Source: Flavobacteriales bacterium
GTDB lineage: Bacteria > Bacteroidota > Bacteroidia > Flavobacteriales_F > PHOS-HE28
NCBI GenBank assembly: GCA_016710685.1
Contig: JADJVC010000018.1
Coordinates: 1-48,574 of the forward strand
DNA: 48,574 bases
Direction of reading: 5' to 3'
The notes beneath the pieces are model-generated. The model ran no database searches. It saw nothing but the letters and a program-made list of their open reading frames with translations, and was not told where the DNA came from. The position numbers and the translations under genes were made by a program. Positions 10,160 through 19,388 of this stretch are shown here, in pieces; within the stretch, counting starts at the first letter, position 1; every line of letters begins with the position of its first letter.

Positions 10160-12412
10160 CTACCGCTGCACCACCAACCGTTGTACGGCACGTTGACCAT
10201 TGCCTTCAGCGATCAGCACGTACGCACCGTTGGAAACATTCCGCAGGTCCACTTGAAAGCGACCGGTTCCGAGCGGAGCATTGCCGGTCCAGACAACGCG
10301 GCCAAGTGCATCGCGCACGCTGAGTGAACGAGGAGCAGCGCCATCGCCAAAGGCCACATTGAAGACCCCGTTGTTGGGGTTCGGCCAAATGCGCATGTCC
10401 GCGCTTACGGCTTCTTCAACCCCCACCCAATTCATGCAGAACGGGCTGCTTTGTGAGAATTCAAATTCCGGATATCCGTCCAACAAAACGGCGCCCGTGG
10501 TGTCCTGAATTTGGAAAGCACCTTCGCCGTAATCGCAGCAAATGCCGTCGCCCACCGCATCGTTGATGGTGAACACGTAGCAATCGTGCGTCAAGCAGAC
10601 GTGTTCGTCCACCGTGTAGCCGTCGGGGCTGTTTACGTAAGGACCGCCGGTGAACGCGGTGAAGCCGTCCTGTGTTTCAATGGACCAAGTTGTTTCGGTC
10701 CCGAAGCGGTCCAGTTCCAAGTGTACGATCGCCTCGATGCCCGGGTTGTTCACCATGAACAGCAAGCTGTCCGCGTCGTTCAGCGGATTGGTATCGAACT
10801 CCAGATTCGGGCTGGAGGAGAAGACTTTCAATTCGTGGACCCCGGCGGCCAAGTGCATCACGGGCAACGGGATGTTCACGGTTTGTAATGGCTGTATGAC
10901 GCCGTACCACGGAATGGAGCCCGTTGCGATCCCGTCCACGGTGAAATTGATGGTGGCATAGGTTATATCGCCTTCACCGTTGTTCTTCATGGTAACCACC
11001 GGCAGGATGCTATCGGCATCGCAAACGGTGTGCGGTACGTTGGCAATGCTGGTGATGGAAGCATCCAACGGCACGGGGATATAGGCATCGGGATCAAAGC
11101 CGTTCAGCGTATCACCGCATGCACCGAGCCATTCCTCGATCAATGGGTACGTTAGGTCGAAGCGGCCGAAATAGTCGTTGACGTTGTTTGAGCAGGAAGC
11201 TTGACCGCCATATAGCTGACCGATGATGCGGTGGTTCTGGTCCCACAGGCCGCTGCCAGAACTGCCCGGTTCGGTGGTGCCACTGTTCCATTCCGGAATG
11301 TGCCAGCAATCCGCTGGGCCGTTGCCAACGTCAAGGTTTTGCTGATCAAAGGGCGCAGCATGGCTGCTGCTGATCTTCTTGATGTCTCCGCTGGGGTGGT
11401 GAATGCAATGGACGGAATCGGGCGGGGTGCCGCTCTTGTCCCAGCCGCTGTAGTAGGGGATGTAATCCACAGGCGGAATACTGCTGAGCAGGAGGAATGC
11501 GGCATCGGTCGGGGAGTTCTCCAGCAACTTGTCGCAACCGGTGATGCTGTGGTCCATGGGCGCATTCTCAGTGGGGTCGCAAACAGGGCTTTCCCAATTG
11601 AAGACAAAAACCCAGGAAGCGTTGGTCTCATTGCCCTCAGTGCAGTGGTTGGCAGTGAGGAAGTAGGGCGTGCTGTCGTTGGCGCAATTGTTCAGCAGGG
11701 TTCCAGTGCATACGCCGCCGCCTAGGATCACGTGGGCTACGGAGCGGATCTCATCGCGCCAGAGGTCGCCTTCGGGGCAAACGGTATTCACGTTGCACGA
11801 GCCGCTGTCGCCGTAGCCACGGTTAGAGCCGTCTGCATTCATGCCCCCGCCCAGCACGCGGTATTCATGCACCACGCCGCTGATGGTGAGCTGCCCCTGC
11901 CCTTCCAACGCTTCGGGTTCGATGTATTCCACGGTGATGGCATCGCCTTTCAGCGGCGCGGTGCCGAACTCGGTGTGGCCGGGATTGCTCTTCGCGGTGA
12001 ATGCGCCGCGCACACTGCCATCCGCGTTGTACAAGAACAACCGCGCTCCTTCGGGGATCACGAAACTGCTCATCTGCAGGTTGATGCCCAGCGCGCCGGG
12101 GCAATGCAATATGAGCCGCCAAACGCGATCGCCGTTCGGCATGGTGAACCAGCTGCCGCTGTTGGCGAGGGTATAATCGGTGAGGTGTTCGAAGCCGAAT
12201 CGGAACGGGCCTTTGATGCCCTGTGCGGCGCGGTCGGCGTCCTCTTGCATCAGCGTGGCCACGTCCACAGCGGGCAAATGCACCGCGGCGGCCGCAGGCA
12301 TCCCACGCTTCTCGGCCTTGTCGCCGTATGGTTGCCCACCAAATGAAAGTTGGGCATAAGAAGGGACGGCAAATGCAAGAACGAGAGCGGACAGCGTAAA
12401 CTTTTTCAGCAT
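10160..12412 (-). CDS. Secreted trypsin-like serine protease, T9SS-sorted
   Basis: This 750-residue secreted protease is counted from the ATG at 12412, which gives a clean signal peptide (MLKKFTLSALVLAFAVPSYA, cleaved before Q). An upstream in-frame ATG at 12463 adds 17 polar residues and is less likely. The catalytic triad is visible: His256 in LTANHC, Asp303 in SPTDAAFLLL, and Ser385 in GSSGSGLWD. The HHPSGDIKKIS stretch resembles Achromobacter lysyl endopeptidase (S1 family), so lysine specificity is possible. Many cysteines suggest disulfides. A middle region resembles CARDB-like adhesion repeats. The C-terminus (about 665-750: MRIWPNPNNGVF, then SLSVRDALGRVVW) is a type A sorting domain of the Bacteroidota type IX secretion system. 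Export to the cell surface or medium is therefore likely. Confidence 0.88.
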   Translation of the reverse strand: MLKKFTLSALVLAFAVPSYAQLSFGGQPYGDKAEKRGMPAAAAVHLPAVDVATLMQEDADRAAQGIKGPFRFGFEHLTDYTLANSGSWFTMPNGDRVWRLILHCPGALGINLQMSSFVIPEGARLFLYNADGSVRGAFTAKSNPGHTEFGTAPLKGDAITVEYIEPEALEGQGQLTISGVVHEYRVLGGGMNADGSNRGYGDSGSCNVNTVCPEGDLWRDEIRSVAHVILGGGVCTGTLLNNCANDSTPYFLTANHCTEGNETNASWVFVFNWESPVCDPTENAPMDHSITGCDKLLENSPTDAAFLLLSSIPPVDYIPYYSGWDKSGTPPDSVHCIHHPSGDIKKISSSHAAPFDQQNLDVGNGPADCWHIPEWNSGTTEPGSSGSGLWDQNHRIIGQLYGGQASCSNNVNDYFGRFDLTYPLIEEWLGACGDTLNGFDPDAYIPVPLDASITSIANVPHTVCDADSILPVVTMKNNGEGDITYATINFTVDGIATGSIPWYGVIQPLQTVNIPLPVMHLAAGVHELKVFSSSPNLEFDTNPLNDADSLLFMVNNPGIEAIVHLELDRFGTETTWSIETQDGFTAFTGGPYVNSPDGYTVDEHVCLTHDCYVFTINDAVGDGICCDYGEGAFQIQDTTGAVLLDGYPEFEFSQSSPFCMNWVGVEEAVSADMRIWPNPNNGVFNVAFGDGAAPRSLSVRDALGRVVWTGNAPLGTGRFQVDLRNVSNGAYVLIAEGNGQRAVQRLVVQR

Positions 12413-12520
12413 TTTGAAGGATTCGTGGGCAGGTACCGAGGAAATGACGCTGCCCGGCATCATTTAGTTGCAGCGAAAATAGGCATGGCCGATCGGAAGC
12501 GTAGCGAAAGCCTGAAAACC

Positions 12521-14557
12521 TTACACCGCACCGACCTTCTCGTCGATCAGCTTCCGCAGGGCAAAAAGTTCATCGCGAAGCTGCGCGGCTCCAACGAAAT
12601 CGAGGTCTTTGGCGGCCCGTTTCATCTTTGCTTCCAAGGCAATGGCCTGCTTCTCCAGATCGGCCACGGGCATGAACCGCATTACGGGATCGGCCGCGAG
12701 GCTGAGTGCATCGGGTTCAATGTAGGCTTTGCGCCCGCTGCCATCCCCGGCGTCCATTACGGAGGTTTGCTGCATTATTGACGCACGATCGCGCTTGATC
12801 TGCGTGGGCGTAATGCCGTGCTCGGCGTTGTAGGCCATCTGCTTTTCGCGCCGGCGGTCGGTCTCCTCCATGGTGCGTTGCATGCTGGCCGTGATCTTGT
12901 CCGCATAGAAGATCACGCGGCCGTTCAGGTTACGGGCGGCGCGGCCAGCGGTCTGGGTAAGCGAGCGGGCACTGCGGAGGAATCCTTCTTTATCCGCGTC
13001 CAACACGGCCACCAGCGATACTTCCGGCAAGTCCAAGCCTTCGCGCAGCAGGTTAACCCCCACAAGTACGTCGAACAAGCCGAGCCGCAGTTGGCGCAGG
13101 ATCTCGATGCGGTCCAGGGTCTCCACGTCGCTGTGGATATACTTGCATTTCACGCCGTTCTTCCCGAGGAAATCCGTGAGTTCCTCGGCCATGCGCTTCG
13201 TGAGCGTGGTCACCAGCACGCGCTCCTCCTTTTGGGCGCGTTCGCGGATCTCGTACAGCAGGTCGTCGATCTGGTCCTTGCTTGGGCGCACTTCGATGGG
13301 CGGGTCCAGCAGGCCGGTAGGGCGCACCACTTGCTCCACAATGATGCCTTCGCTGCGCTCCAGTTCGAAGTTGGCCGGGGTGGCGCTCACGAAGACGGTC
13401 TGCCCGATCATGCTATCGAATTCCTCGAATTTCAGCGGCCGGTTATCCATGGCACTGGGCAGGCGGAAGCCATACTCCACAAGGTTTTTCTTGCGGCTGC
13501 GGTCGCCGCCGTACATCGCCCCGATCTGGCTCACCGTTACGTGGCTCTCGTCGATCACCATGAGGAAATCCTCCGGGAAATAGTCCAGCAGGCAGAATGG
13601 GCGCTGGCCTTGTTGACGACGGTCGAAGTAGCGGCTGTAGTTCTCGATGCCACTGCAATAGCCCAGCTCGCGCATCATTTCCAGGTCGAAATTCACGCGC
13701 TCCTCCAGTCGTTTTGCTTCGAGGTGCTTGCCGATTTCGTTAAAGAAATCCACTTGTTTCACCATGTCCTCTTGGATCGAAGCAATGGCATCGTTCAACG
13801 TTTCCTTGCTTGTAACGAAGATGTTCGCGGGGTAGATCGGGGCTTCGTCAAGGACCTCCAGCGTCTTGCCATTCTCCATGCTGAAGCGCTCGATCTTCTC
13901 GATCTCTTCGCCCCAAAAATGGATGCGCATGCCTTCATCCGCGTATGCCAAATACACTTCCACCACATCGCCACGCACCCGGAAATTTCCCCGCGTCGGC
14001 TCAATGTCCTTGCGGCTGTAGAGCGCGGAGACGAACTGGTGAAGCAGCGCGTTGCGGGAGATCTTCTGGCCTTTCTTTACATGCACCACACTCTTGTGGA
14101 ATTCGGCCGGGTTGCCGATGCCGTAAATGCAGCTCACGCTGGCCACCACGATCACGTTGCGCCGCCCGCTCAACAGTGCGCTGGTGGTGCTCAAGCGCAG
14201 CTTCTCGATCTCCGAGTTGATCGAAAGGTCCTTCTCGATGAAGGTGTTCGTCACCGGTAGGTAAGCTTCGGGCTGGTAATAGTCGTAGTAGCTCACGAAG
14301 TACTCCACGCGGTCGTTCGGAAAGAAGTGCTTGAACTCGCCGTAGAGCTGTGCAGCCAAGGTTTTGTTGTGGCTTAGGATCAGCGTGGGCCGGTCCAGGT
14401 GCGCGATCATGTTCGCAATGGTGAACGTTTTCCCGGAACCGGTTACGCCCAACAAGGTCTGGTATTGCACACCGTCTCGGGCACCTTCCACCAATTGGCG
14501 GATCGCCTCGGGCTGGTCGCCGGTGGGCGCGAATTCGGAGATGAGTTCGAAGGGCAT
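12521..14557 (-). CDS. uvrB: Excinuclease ABC subunit B
   Basis: UvrB is the DNA-damage-verifying helicase-like subunit of nucleotide excision repair and works with UvrA and UvrC. It has 678 residues from the ATG at 14557 (MPFELISEFAPTGDQP), matching the usual family start and length; a longer reading to 14641 adds 28 untypical residues. Walker A GVTGSGKT is at 37-44. The beta-hairpin segment YYDYYQPEAYLP, the DESHV motif, FVSATPANFE, and the helicase motif VI region QTAGRAARN are all present. The C-terminal UVR domain (LEKQAIALEAKMKRAAKDLD) contacts UvrC. A perfect TAAATTTG box lies 11 bases upstream of the start on the minus strand. The gene is intact. Confidence 0.97.
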   Translation of the reverse strand: MPFELISEFAPTGDQPEAIRQLVEGARDGVQYQTLLGVTGSGKTFTIANMIAHLDRPTLILSHNKTLAAQLYGEFKHFFPNDRVEYFVSYYDYYQPEAYLPVTNTFIEKDLSINSEIEKLRLSTTSALLSGRRNVIVVASVSCIYGIGNPAEFHKSVVHVKKGQKISRNALLHQFVSALYSRKDIEPTRGNFRVRGDVVEVYLAYADEGMRIHFWGEEIEKIERFSMENGKTLEVLDEAPIYPANIFVTSKETLNDAIASIQEDMVKQVDFFNEIGKHLEAKRLEERVNFDLEMMRELGYCSGIENYSRYFDRRQQGQRPFCLLDYFPEDFLMVIDESHVTVSQIGAMYGGDRSRKKNLVEYGFRLPSAMDNRPLKFEEFDSMIGQTVFVSATPANFELERSEGIIVEQVVRPTGLLDPPIEVRPSKDQIDDLLYEIRERAQKEERVLVTTLTKRMAEELTDFLGKNGVKCKYIHSDVETLDRIEILRQLRLGLFDVLVGVNLLREGLDLPEVSLVAVLDADKEGFLRSARSLTQTAGRAARNLNGRVIFYADKITASMQRTMEETDRRREKQMAYNAEHGITPTQIKRDRASIMQQTSVMDAGDGSGRKAYIEPDALSLAADPVMRFMPVADLEKQAIALEAKMKRAAKDLDFVGAAQLRDELFALRKLIDEKVGAV

Positions 14558-14568
14558 TTGGAGGGGTG

Positions 14569-14576
14569 CAAATTTA
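14569..14576 (-). promoter_or_regulatory. -7 box of uvrB (TAAATTTG)
   Basis: On the minus strand TAAATTTG matches the Bacteroidota consensus TAnnTTTG exactly and ends 11 nt before the uvrB ATG, implying a very short 5' leader. The -33 element is not convincing. Confidence 0.5.
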
Positions 14577-14695
14577 ACCCTTGTCATTGGAGCGAAGTCC
14601 CGCAAGGAATCCACTGCACCAATTGGGGTTAGTCTCGGCACTCAAAGCCAAAGCTCTTGCGGCAACATTCAGCCACGAGGCCTTACTTTCACGCC

Positions 14696-14857
14696 ATGTT
14701 CCTCAAGCGCATCCTCTACTACCTCAATCCGGCCACGCTGTTCGGCAAGAGCGGCCACGATGTGAATTTGAAATTCATGCACGGCATCCACCGGATCAGC
14801 ATTTTGATGTTCTTGGCTTGCTTGGTGGTGATGGGGGTGCGGGCTTGTCTGCGTTGA
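14696..14857 (+). CDS. Small membrane protein, DUF6728-like
   Basis: A 53-residue protein starts MFLKRILYYLNPATLFGKSG and contains NLKFMHGIHRISILMFLACLVVMGVRACLR, so it has a polar N-terminal half and one C-terminal membrane helix (about 33-49). From memory, the pattern FNLRxMHGINRISIxMFLxxL defines the Bacteroidota-specific DUF6728 family, function unknown. The ATG at 14696 follows TTACTTTC closely, as at other starts here; an in-frame ATG at 14657 would add 13 residues unlike the family. It lies divergently from uvrB. Confidence 0.62.
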   Translation: MFLKRILYYLNPATLFGKSGHDVNLKFMHGIHRISILMFLACLVVMGVRACLR

Positions 14858-14866
14858 GGACTACAG

Positions 14867-14910
14867 TTTAACCGCAACGTCGCAACGACGCAACGAGGAC
14901 GCAACGTGAA
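14867..14910. repeat. CGCAACG octamer element, copy 2
   Basis: This second copy of the element at 7067-7110 begins TTTAACC and continues with three in-register octamers ending CGCAACG plus a fourth after a 3-nt shift. Like copy 1 it follows a gene's stop codon. Confidence 0.6.
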
Positions 14911-14974
14911 TTTTCCATGGACGTTACCCTGCGTACTGTTCTTCGCCGCCTCCGGCGGATTCACGGTTACATCG

Positions 14975-15026
14975 ACTGCCAACTGCCACTGCCGACTACA
15001 ACTGCCTACTGCAACTGCCAACTGCG
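14975..15026. repeat. Degenerate ACTGCC 6-7-mer array
   Basis: About eight consecutive units of 6 or 7 bases are variants of ACTGCCA (ACTGCCG, ACTACA, ACTGCCT, ACTGCA, ACTGCGG). They fill the gap before the stop of the NlpE-like gene on the opposite strand. No gene or clear hairpin was seen. Confidence 0.6.
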
Positions 15027-15032
15027 GCTAAC

Positions 15033-15734
15033 TCAAGGACACTCCTGAACCTCCAGCACCTTGTCCACCTTTTCGATGTGCAGGTATTCATCCGTGCCAT
15101 CGCCTTCCATGGCGGGCCCTACACGGATCGTGGCTGTTACTTGCACGTAAAGCGGTGCGGGCGGGGTCTTCACTTTTTTCATGTAGGTGCGCTCCAGCTC
15201 CAAGCCGGCTCCTTTTTCCCCTGCGGCGTCCATCGCTACGGGAATGGCATACGCACTTCCACACGGTTTGAAACTGTGGCTATCGGCGTAGTAGACGTAT
15301 GCCCCGGTAAGGTGCATGGGGCCGGAGCCGAAATTATCCACGCGGCGGATGGTGTTCGGAAGCGGCGTGGTAATCGGCCCGCCTTGGTTGTCCAAGCGCT
15401 CCAATCCTTTGAGTCCCATAGCCCATTCGGCTTTCCCGTTCAACAGGAGCTTCACGCCGTCGGGTCGCCATTGGCCCAAGGTTGCGTAGGGCACGCTGTC
15501 GCGATCGAGGTATTGTTCGGTCAATACGAAAGTGCTGTCGGCTTTGAGATCGAGCTGGGTGAGGATGCCGGGGCAATCGGCGCAGGCCAGCGTGTCGGCA
15601 TACAGGCCCGCCCAGGCAGCCGGGGGCTTGGGCTGTTCAACTTCAACGGGAACTTGGGCCTTCTCTTCCGGGGGATTCGTTCCGCAAGAAGCGAGCAACA
15701 ACAGCGCGGCAGGAAGTGTGTGGATCAGTTTCAT
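15033..15734 (-). CDS. NlpE-like copper-resistance/envelope lipoprotein
   Basis: The lipoprotein has 233 residues counted from the ATG at 15734. A short signal (MKLIHTLPAALLLLASC) ends in a lipobox LLAS-Cys17. The mature part begins with a Pro/Glu-rich linker, then WAGLYADTLACADCPGILTQLDLKADSTFVLTEQYL in pieces typical of the NlpE N-terminal domain, with the CADC cysteine pair. NlpE senses envelope stress and surface contact in E. coli through Cpx; Bacteroidota homologues are mostly uncharacterised. A reading up to 15854 would run into the divergent gene's promoter and is not supported. The divergent start at 15791 leaves only 56 nt, so the two promoters probably overlap. Confidence 0.72.
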   Translation of the reverse strand: MKLIHTLPAALLLLASCGTNPPEEKAQVPVEVEQPKPPAAWAGLYADTLACADCPGILTQLDLKADSTFVLTEQYLDRDSVPYATLGQWRPDGVKLLLNGKAEWAMGLKGLERLDNQGGPITTPLPNTIRRVDNFGSGPMHLTGAYVYYADSHSFKPCGSAYAIPVAMDAAGEKGAGLELERTYMKKVKTPPAPLYVQVTATIRVGPAMEGDGTDEYLHIEKVDKVLEVQECP

Positions 15735-15776
15735 GAACTTGGGGTCGTGTTCGGCAAAGGAACAACGCAGCGCAAC

Positions 15777-15784
15777 GATCTTTG
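15777..15784 (+). promoter_or_regulatory. -7-like box of the WbqC-like gene
   Basis: GATCTTTG matches TAnnTTTG at seven of eight positions and lies six bases before the ATG at 15791. Confidence 0.35.
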
Positions 15785-15790
15785 TGCGCG

Positions 15791-16411
15791 ATGGCCACTC
15801 CGCTCCTATCCGCGTTCTATTTCGGCACCGTGGAGCACTACGCGCTTTTGGCACGGAGCGGTGGCGCGGTCATCGACACGGGCGAGCACTACGATCGTCA
15901 GAGCTACCGCAATCGCACGGCCATCATCGGGCCGAACGGTCGCCAGGACTTGGTGGTGTCGATCGCTCGGCGCAGCGGTGAAAAAATACCGATGCACAGT
16001 GTGGGCCTCTCCTACGCCGAACCGTGGAACGCGCAGCACGTGCAGGCCATCCGCACGGCCTACGGACAAACACCCTGGTTCATCCACTACATGCCCGACG
16101 TGGAAGATTTGCTGTTGAAAAAGTACGAAAGCCTGATCGACCTTGACCTGGCCACCATGCGCATGGCGCTGAAATGGCTGAAGATGAACGTCACTGTCGA
16201 GGTGCGCGAAAACTATGTGGAGGAAACCTCCGGCATGCTTGACCTGCGCAACACGCTTCATCCAAAAAAGTCGCTGGCACCGGACGTTTCAGCCGTTCCA
16301 CCTTACACGCAGGTCTTTGCTGACCGGCACGGATTTGCGGGCCGGTTGAACATTTTGGACCTGGTGATGAATGCCGGGCCGGACGCAGCGGGGATCCTCA
16401 CACGCCCTTGA
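15791..16411 (+). CDS. WbqC-like family protein
   Basis: The protein has 206 residues from the ATG at 15791. The order of conserved segments fits the WbqC-like family: SAFYFGTVEHYALLAR at the start, IDTGEHYDRQSYRNRT, AIIGPNGRQDLVVSI, then PWNAQHVQAIRTAYGQTPWF and HYMPDVEDLL. The name comes from an O-antigen gene cluster, but many members lie outside such clusters and no reaction is established. The 3' end overlaps the convergent M16 gene by 14 nt. A GATCTTTG box lies directly upstream. Confidence 0.72.
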   Translation: MATPLLSAFYFGTVEHYALLARSGGAVIDTGEHYDRQSYRNRTAIIGPNGRQDLVVSIARRSGEKIPMHSVGLSYAEPWNAQHVQAIRTAYGQTPWFIHYMPDVEDLLLKKYESLIDLDLATMRMALKWLKMNVTVEVRENYVEETSGMLDLRNTLHPKKSLAPDVSAVPPYTQVFADRHGFAGRLNILDLVMNAGPDAAGILTRP

Positions 16412-17789
16412 CCGGATCGCCGTTGATATCGAATTCGTGGACCACGCCGGAACTGGTCAAACCGGCCAATGTGCCCATCACTTGTGCCTTGTCGCTCACC
16501 ACGAGCATGGTGGCATGGTCAGGATGTAGAAAACGTTGCGCGGCTTGTTGTACACCTGCAACATCAACGGCCTGCAAGCGCTGCAAATAGGTCTCGTAAT
16601 GGTCCATGGGAAGGCCATAGAGAAACGTGTTCAGTGCGAAGCGGGCCACGGTGCGCGGATCTTCCAACGAACGTGCGAAACTGCCCGCCATGTAGCTCTT
16701 CGCCAACGCGAGTTCGTCGGCTTTCACGGGTGCTTCGCGAATGCCGGTCATCTCTTTCATGATCTGCGAAACGGCATCTTCGGTCACATCGTTGCGCACG
16801 CTGCATCCTGCACTGAAATTGCCACCCCAACGGTCGGATTCTATGGAGGAATACGCGCCGTAGGTGTAGCCTTTATCCTCGCGCAGGTTTTGCATCAGCC
16901 GGGCATTGAACACGCCGCCGCCGAGGATGGTATTGAGCACTTGGGCATGCAGCGCCATGGGGTCGTTCGGCTTCAGGTCCACAGGGAATACGACCTTGAT
17001 CACGCTCTGCTCACTTCCCGTCCGGTCCACGAAAGCAACGCGCTTTTCACCAGCATGCGGCACGGGCATCACACCATTTCCGTTCGTGCCGTTTTCCGCA
17101 GGTAACGCATGTCCTGTCCACGCACCGAGCGTTGCTTCCGCAAGCGTCCTTCCCTCCTCTTCGTTGATATCGCCCACCAGCACCAGATAGCCGGAACCGG
17201 GCTGAAAAAAGCGATGGTAGTGCCCTTGAACATCCGCGCGCCCCATGCGGGCAGAGGTTTCCTCGGAAGCTACCTCGCCATACGGGTGCTGCTTACCGAA
17301 TGTGAGCGCATGGCCCACCACTTCGGCGATCTGGTCGGGATCATCCGCACGCGCACCGATCTGGGACAACAAGCGCGTTTTGGATCTCGTGAACTCCTCT
17401 TCCGGAAAATTCGCACTGGTGACCACTTCGCCTATCAGCTTGAAAAGCTCCGGAAAATTCCGTGTAAGGCACGAAGCATAAAGGCCATCGGTGCTGCCCA
17501 TCAGCTTAGCACCAAGTCCGTCCACCAGTTCATCGATCTGCTGCTTTGTTTTCCCGGCGGTGCCGGAGGTTAGCAATTCGCCCATCAGTTCCAGAAAGCC
17601 GGCCTTGTCGCCTTGGCTCACGGGCGCATGGTCGAAGCGGACCTGCACACTTACGATCGGGAATTTGTGGTCTTCCACCACGATCACGCGGATGCCGTTC
17701 TTCAGCGTAAAACTGTGGTGTCCACCGAGGTGAACATGTGGTGCGGGCCCGGCCGGCGGGGCTTGGGTGCGGTCAACTGTAGGGGTCAT
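16398..17789 (-). CDS. M16 family peptidase, non-catalytic partner
   Basis: This 463-residue M16 (pitrilysin) family protein has two M16 domains. The zinc motif HxxEH is lost: the aligned segment reads GFLELMGELLTSGT, with Leu and Gly-Glu replacing the histidines and glutamate. The C-terminal domain keeps the Arg/Tyr region LREDKGYTYGAYSS, which in known heterodimers belongs to the inactive subunit and contacts substrate. It lies 75 nt downstream of the active M16 gene on the same strand. The two very likely form a heterodimeric protease like that of Sphingomonas, which is knowledge of the family and not shown here. No clear signal peptide was found at the N-terminus (MTPTVDRTQAPPAG). The start may be further in. 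Confidence 0.85.
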   Translation of the reverse strand: MTPTVDRTQAPPAGPAPHVHLGGHHSFTLKNGIRVIVVEDHKFPIVSVQVRFDHAPVSQGDKAGFLELMGELLTSGTAGKTKQQIDELVDGLGAKLMGSTDGLYASCLTRNFPELFKLIGEVVTSANFPEEEFTRSKTRLLSQIGARADDPDQIAEVVGHALTFGKQHPYGEVASEETSARMGRADVQGHYHRFFQPGSGYLVLVGDINEEEGRTLAEATLGAWTGHALPAENGTNGNGVMPVPHAGEKRVAFVDRTGSEQSVIKVVFPVDLKPNDPMALHAQVLNTILGGGVFNARLMQNLREDKGYTYGAYSSIESDRWGGNFSAGCSVRNDVTEDAVSQIMKEMTGIREAPVKADELALAKSYMAGSFARSLEDPRTVARFALNTFLYGLPMDHYETYLQRLQAVDVAGVQQAAQRFLHPDHATMLVVSDKAQVMGTLAGLTSSGVVHEFDINGDPVKGV

Positions 17790-17864
17790 TCAATGCGATT
17801 ATCAACTGGTTACGCGCAACGCGGAAGCCGGTACGCAGATGCGCCCTTTAGCTCGCGCGCAAGT

Positions 17865-19151
17865 TCATTTCTTCAGGCCCACGGGGAGGTAGTGCAGTAC
17901 CACACGGTTTTCGGGCACGTAGTATTTCCGGGCCACACGTTGGAGATCGGCGGCGGTTACGGCGAGGTAATGTTCAACTTCCGTGTTCACTTTTTCGGTA
18001 CCACCGAGGAATGTGTACGCATTGGCCAAGTTGTTGGCAATGCCGGCCACACGGCTGTTTTCCGTGGCCTGCTCCGTCTCAATCTGCACCTTCAACTTCC
18101 AGAGTTCGGCTTCTGGCACTACCTCGTCGCGCACCAGCGCGAACTGGTGGTCCATGCTCTGCTCCAGGCTATCCGCGTCCACGCCCATGTTGGCAACAGC
18201 GAAGGCAATGGTGAGCCCGGGATCTTCAAAAGGCAAGCTGAACGAACCCACGTAAACGGCTTTCTGCTCTTCCTCTTTCACAGACTTCACCAACCGGCTG
18301 CTGTTGCCGTTGCTCAACAAGCGGTTCAACATGTCCACGGCGTAAAAATCCGGAGTGCCCAACGCCGGAATTCGATAGGCCTGCACCACGGCGGGCAGCT
18401 GGATCTTGTCGTAAACCGTGTCGCGTATTTCGCCCTTCAACGGCGGCTCCACTACGGTATTCCGTGGAGGCACCGCGCCTTTGGGAATGTCGGCGAAATA
18501 CTTGGCGATGGCGGCTTTCGCACTATCCGGCTCAAAATCGCCCACCAGCACCAGCACGGCGTTGTTGGGCACATAGAACGTCTTGTAGAAGGTTTTGAAA
18601 TCGGCTTCCGACGCGGAAACGAGGTCTTCCATGTAGCCGATCGTGGGCCACTGGTACGGGTGCTGGGAGTAGGCGCGCTTCAACACTTCCGGCAAAATGC
18701 TGCCGTAGGGCTGGTTCTCGTAGCGTTGGCGGCGTTCCTCCTTCACCACTTCGCGTTGCGTGGTAATGCCTTTTTCGTCCACGCGGGCGTGGAGCATACG
18801 CTCGCTTTCGAGCCACAAGCCCAACTCCAGTTGGTTGCTGGGCAGTACTTCGTAGTAGTAGGTGCGGTCGCCGGTGGTATTGGCGTTCAGCACGCCGCCG
18901 GCCTTTTCGACGTACTTGGCGTATTCGCCGCGGGCGATGTTGTCCGAGCCTTCAAAGAGCAGATGCTCGAAGAAATGGGCGAATCCACGGCGGTCGCGGG
19001 CCTCGTCCTTGCTGCCCACGTGGTACATCACGCCCACGGCCACAATGGGCGTGGTGCGGTCCTGGTGGAGTATGACGTGTAGCCCGTTGGGCAGGTCGAA
19101 TTCCGTGAAAGCGATGGAGCGGTCGGCTGTGAAAACTTCCGTGTCGGGCAT
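17865..19151 (-). CDS. M16 family zinc peptidase, catalytic subunit
   Basis: The protein has 428 residues from the ATG at 19151 (MPDTEVFTADRS). The inverted zinc motif HFFEH is at 59-63 within RRGFAHFFEHLLFEGS. Glutamates in VVKEE (about 135-139) supply the third ligand at the expected distance. A second M16 domain follows from about residue 200 (FYVPNNAVLVLVGDF) to the end. M16 enzymes degrade small peptides inside a clam-shaped chamber. The next gene downstream on this strand is the inactive partner. No lipoprotein or secretion signal was seen, so location is uncertain. An earlier in-frame ATG at 19190 adds 13 residues and cannot be excluded. Confidence 0.9.
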   Translation of the reverse strand: MPDTEVFTADRSIAFTEFDLPNGLHVILHQDRTTPIVAVGVMYHVGSKDEARDRRGFAHFFEHLLFEGSDNIARGEYAKYVEKAGGVLNANTTGDRTYYYEVLPSNQLELGLWLESERMLHARVDEKGITTQREVVKEERRQRYENQPYGSILPEVLKRAYSQHPYQWPTIGYMEDLVSASEADFKTFYKTFYVPNNAVLVLVGDFEPDSAKAAIAKYFADIPKGAVPPRNTVVEPPLKGEIRDTVYDKIQLPAVVQAYRIPALGTPDFYAVDMLNRLLSNGNSSRLVKSVKEEEQKAVYVGSFSLPFEDPGLTIAFAVANMGVDADSLEQSMDHQFALVRDEVVPEAELWKLKVQIETEQATENSRVAGIANNLANAYTFLGGTEKVNTEVEHYLAVTAADLQRVARKYYVPENRVVLHYLPVGLKK

Positions 19152-19388
19152 GGATCGAATGAGCTGAAGGAATGTCCGGCAGGGGTCCAATGCCGAAGGG
19201 TGCTAAAGTAGGTGAACCGGAAACGAAGAGGTTTTCCACTCGGAAACCGCGCTGGGCCGGATCGGCAAAAAATGGGCACGCCCTTTGTTAGGCGCGTTGC
19301 CATTCAAATAAAAGTATCAACTTCGTACGTCCCCCTTGTTGACGAACCCGATTGCTGGACTTATCGTAGAACGCCCTTTCCAACTGGA

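Noticed and set aside
12818..14260. 480-codon open frame opposite uvrB, and a similar 489-codon one at 17613-19082 opposite the M16 genes
   Set aside because: Both mirror conserved genes and show no domain or plausible start context.
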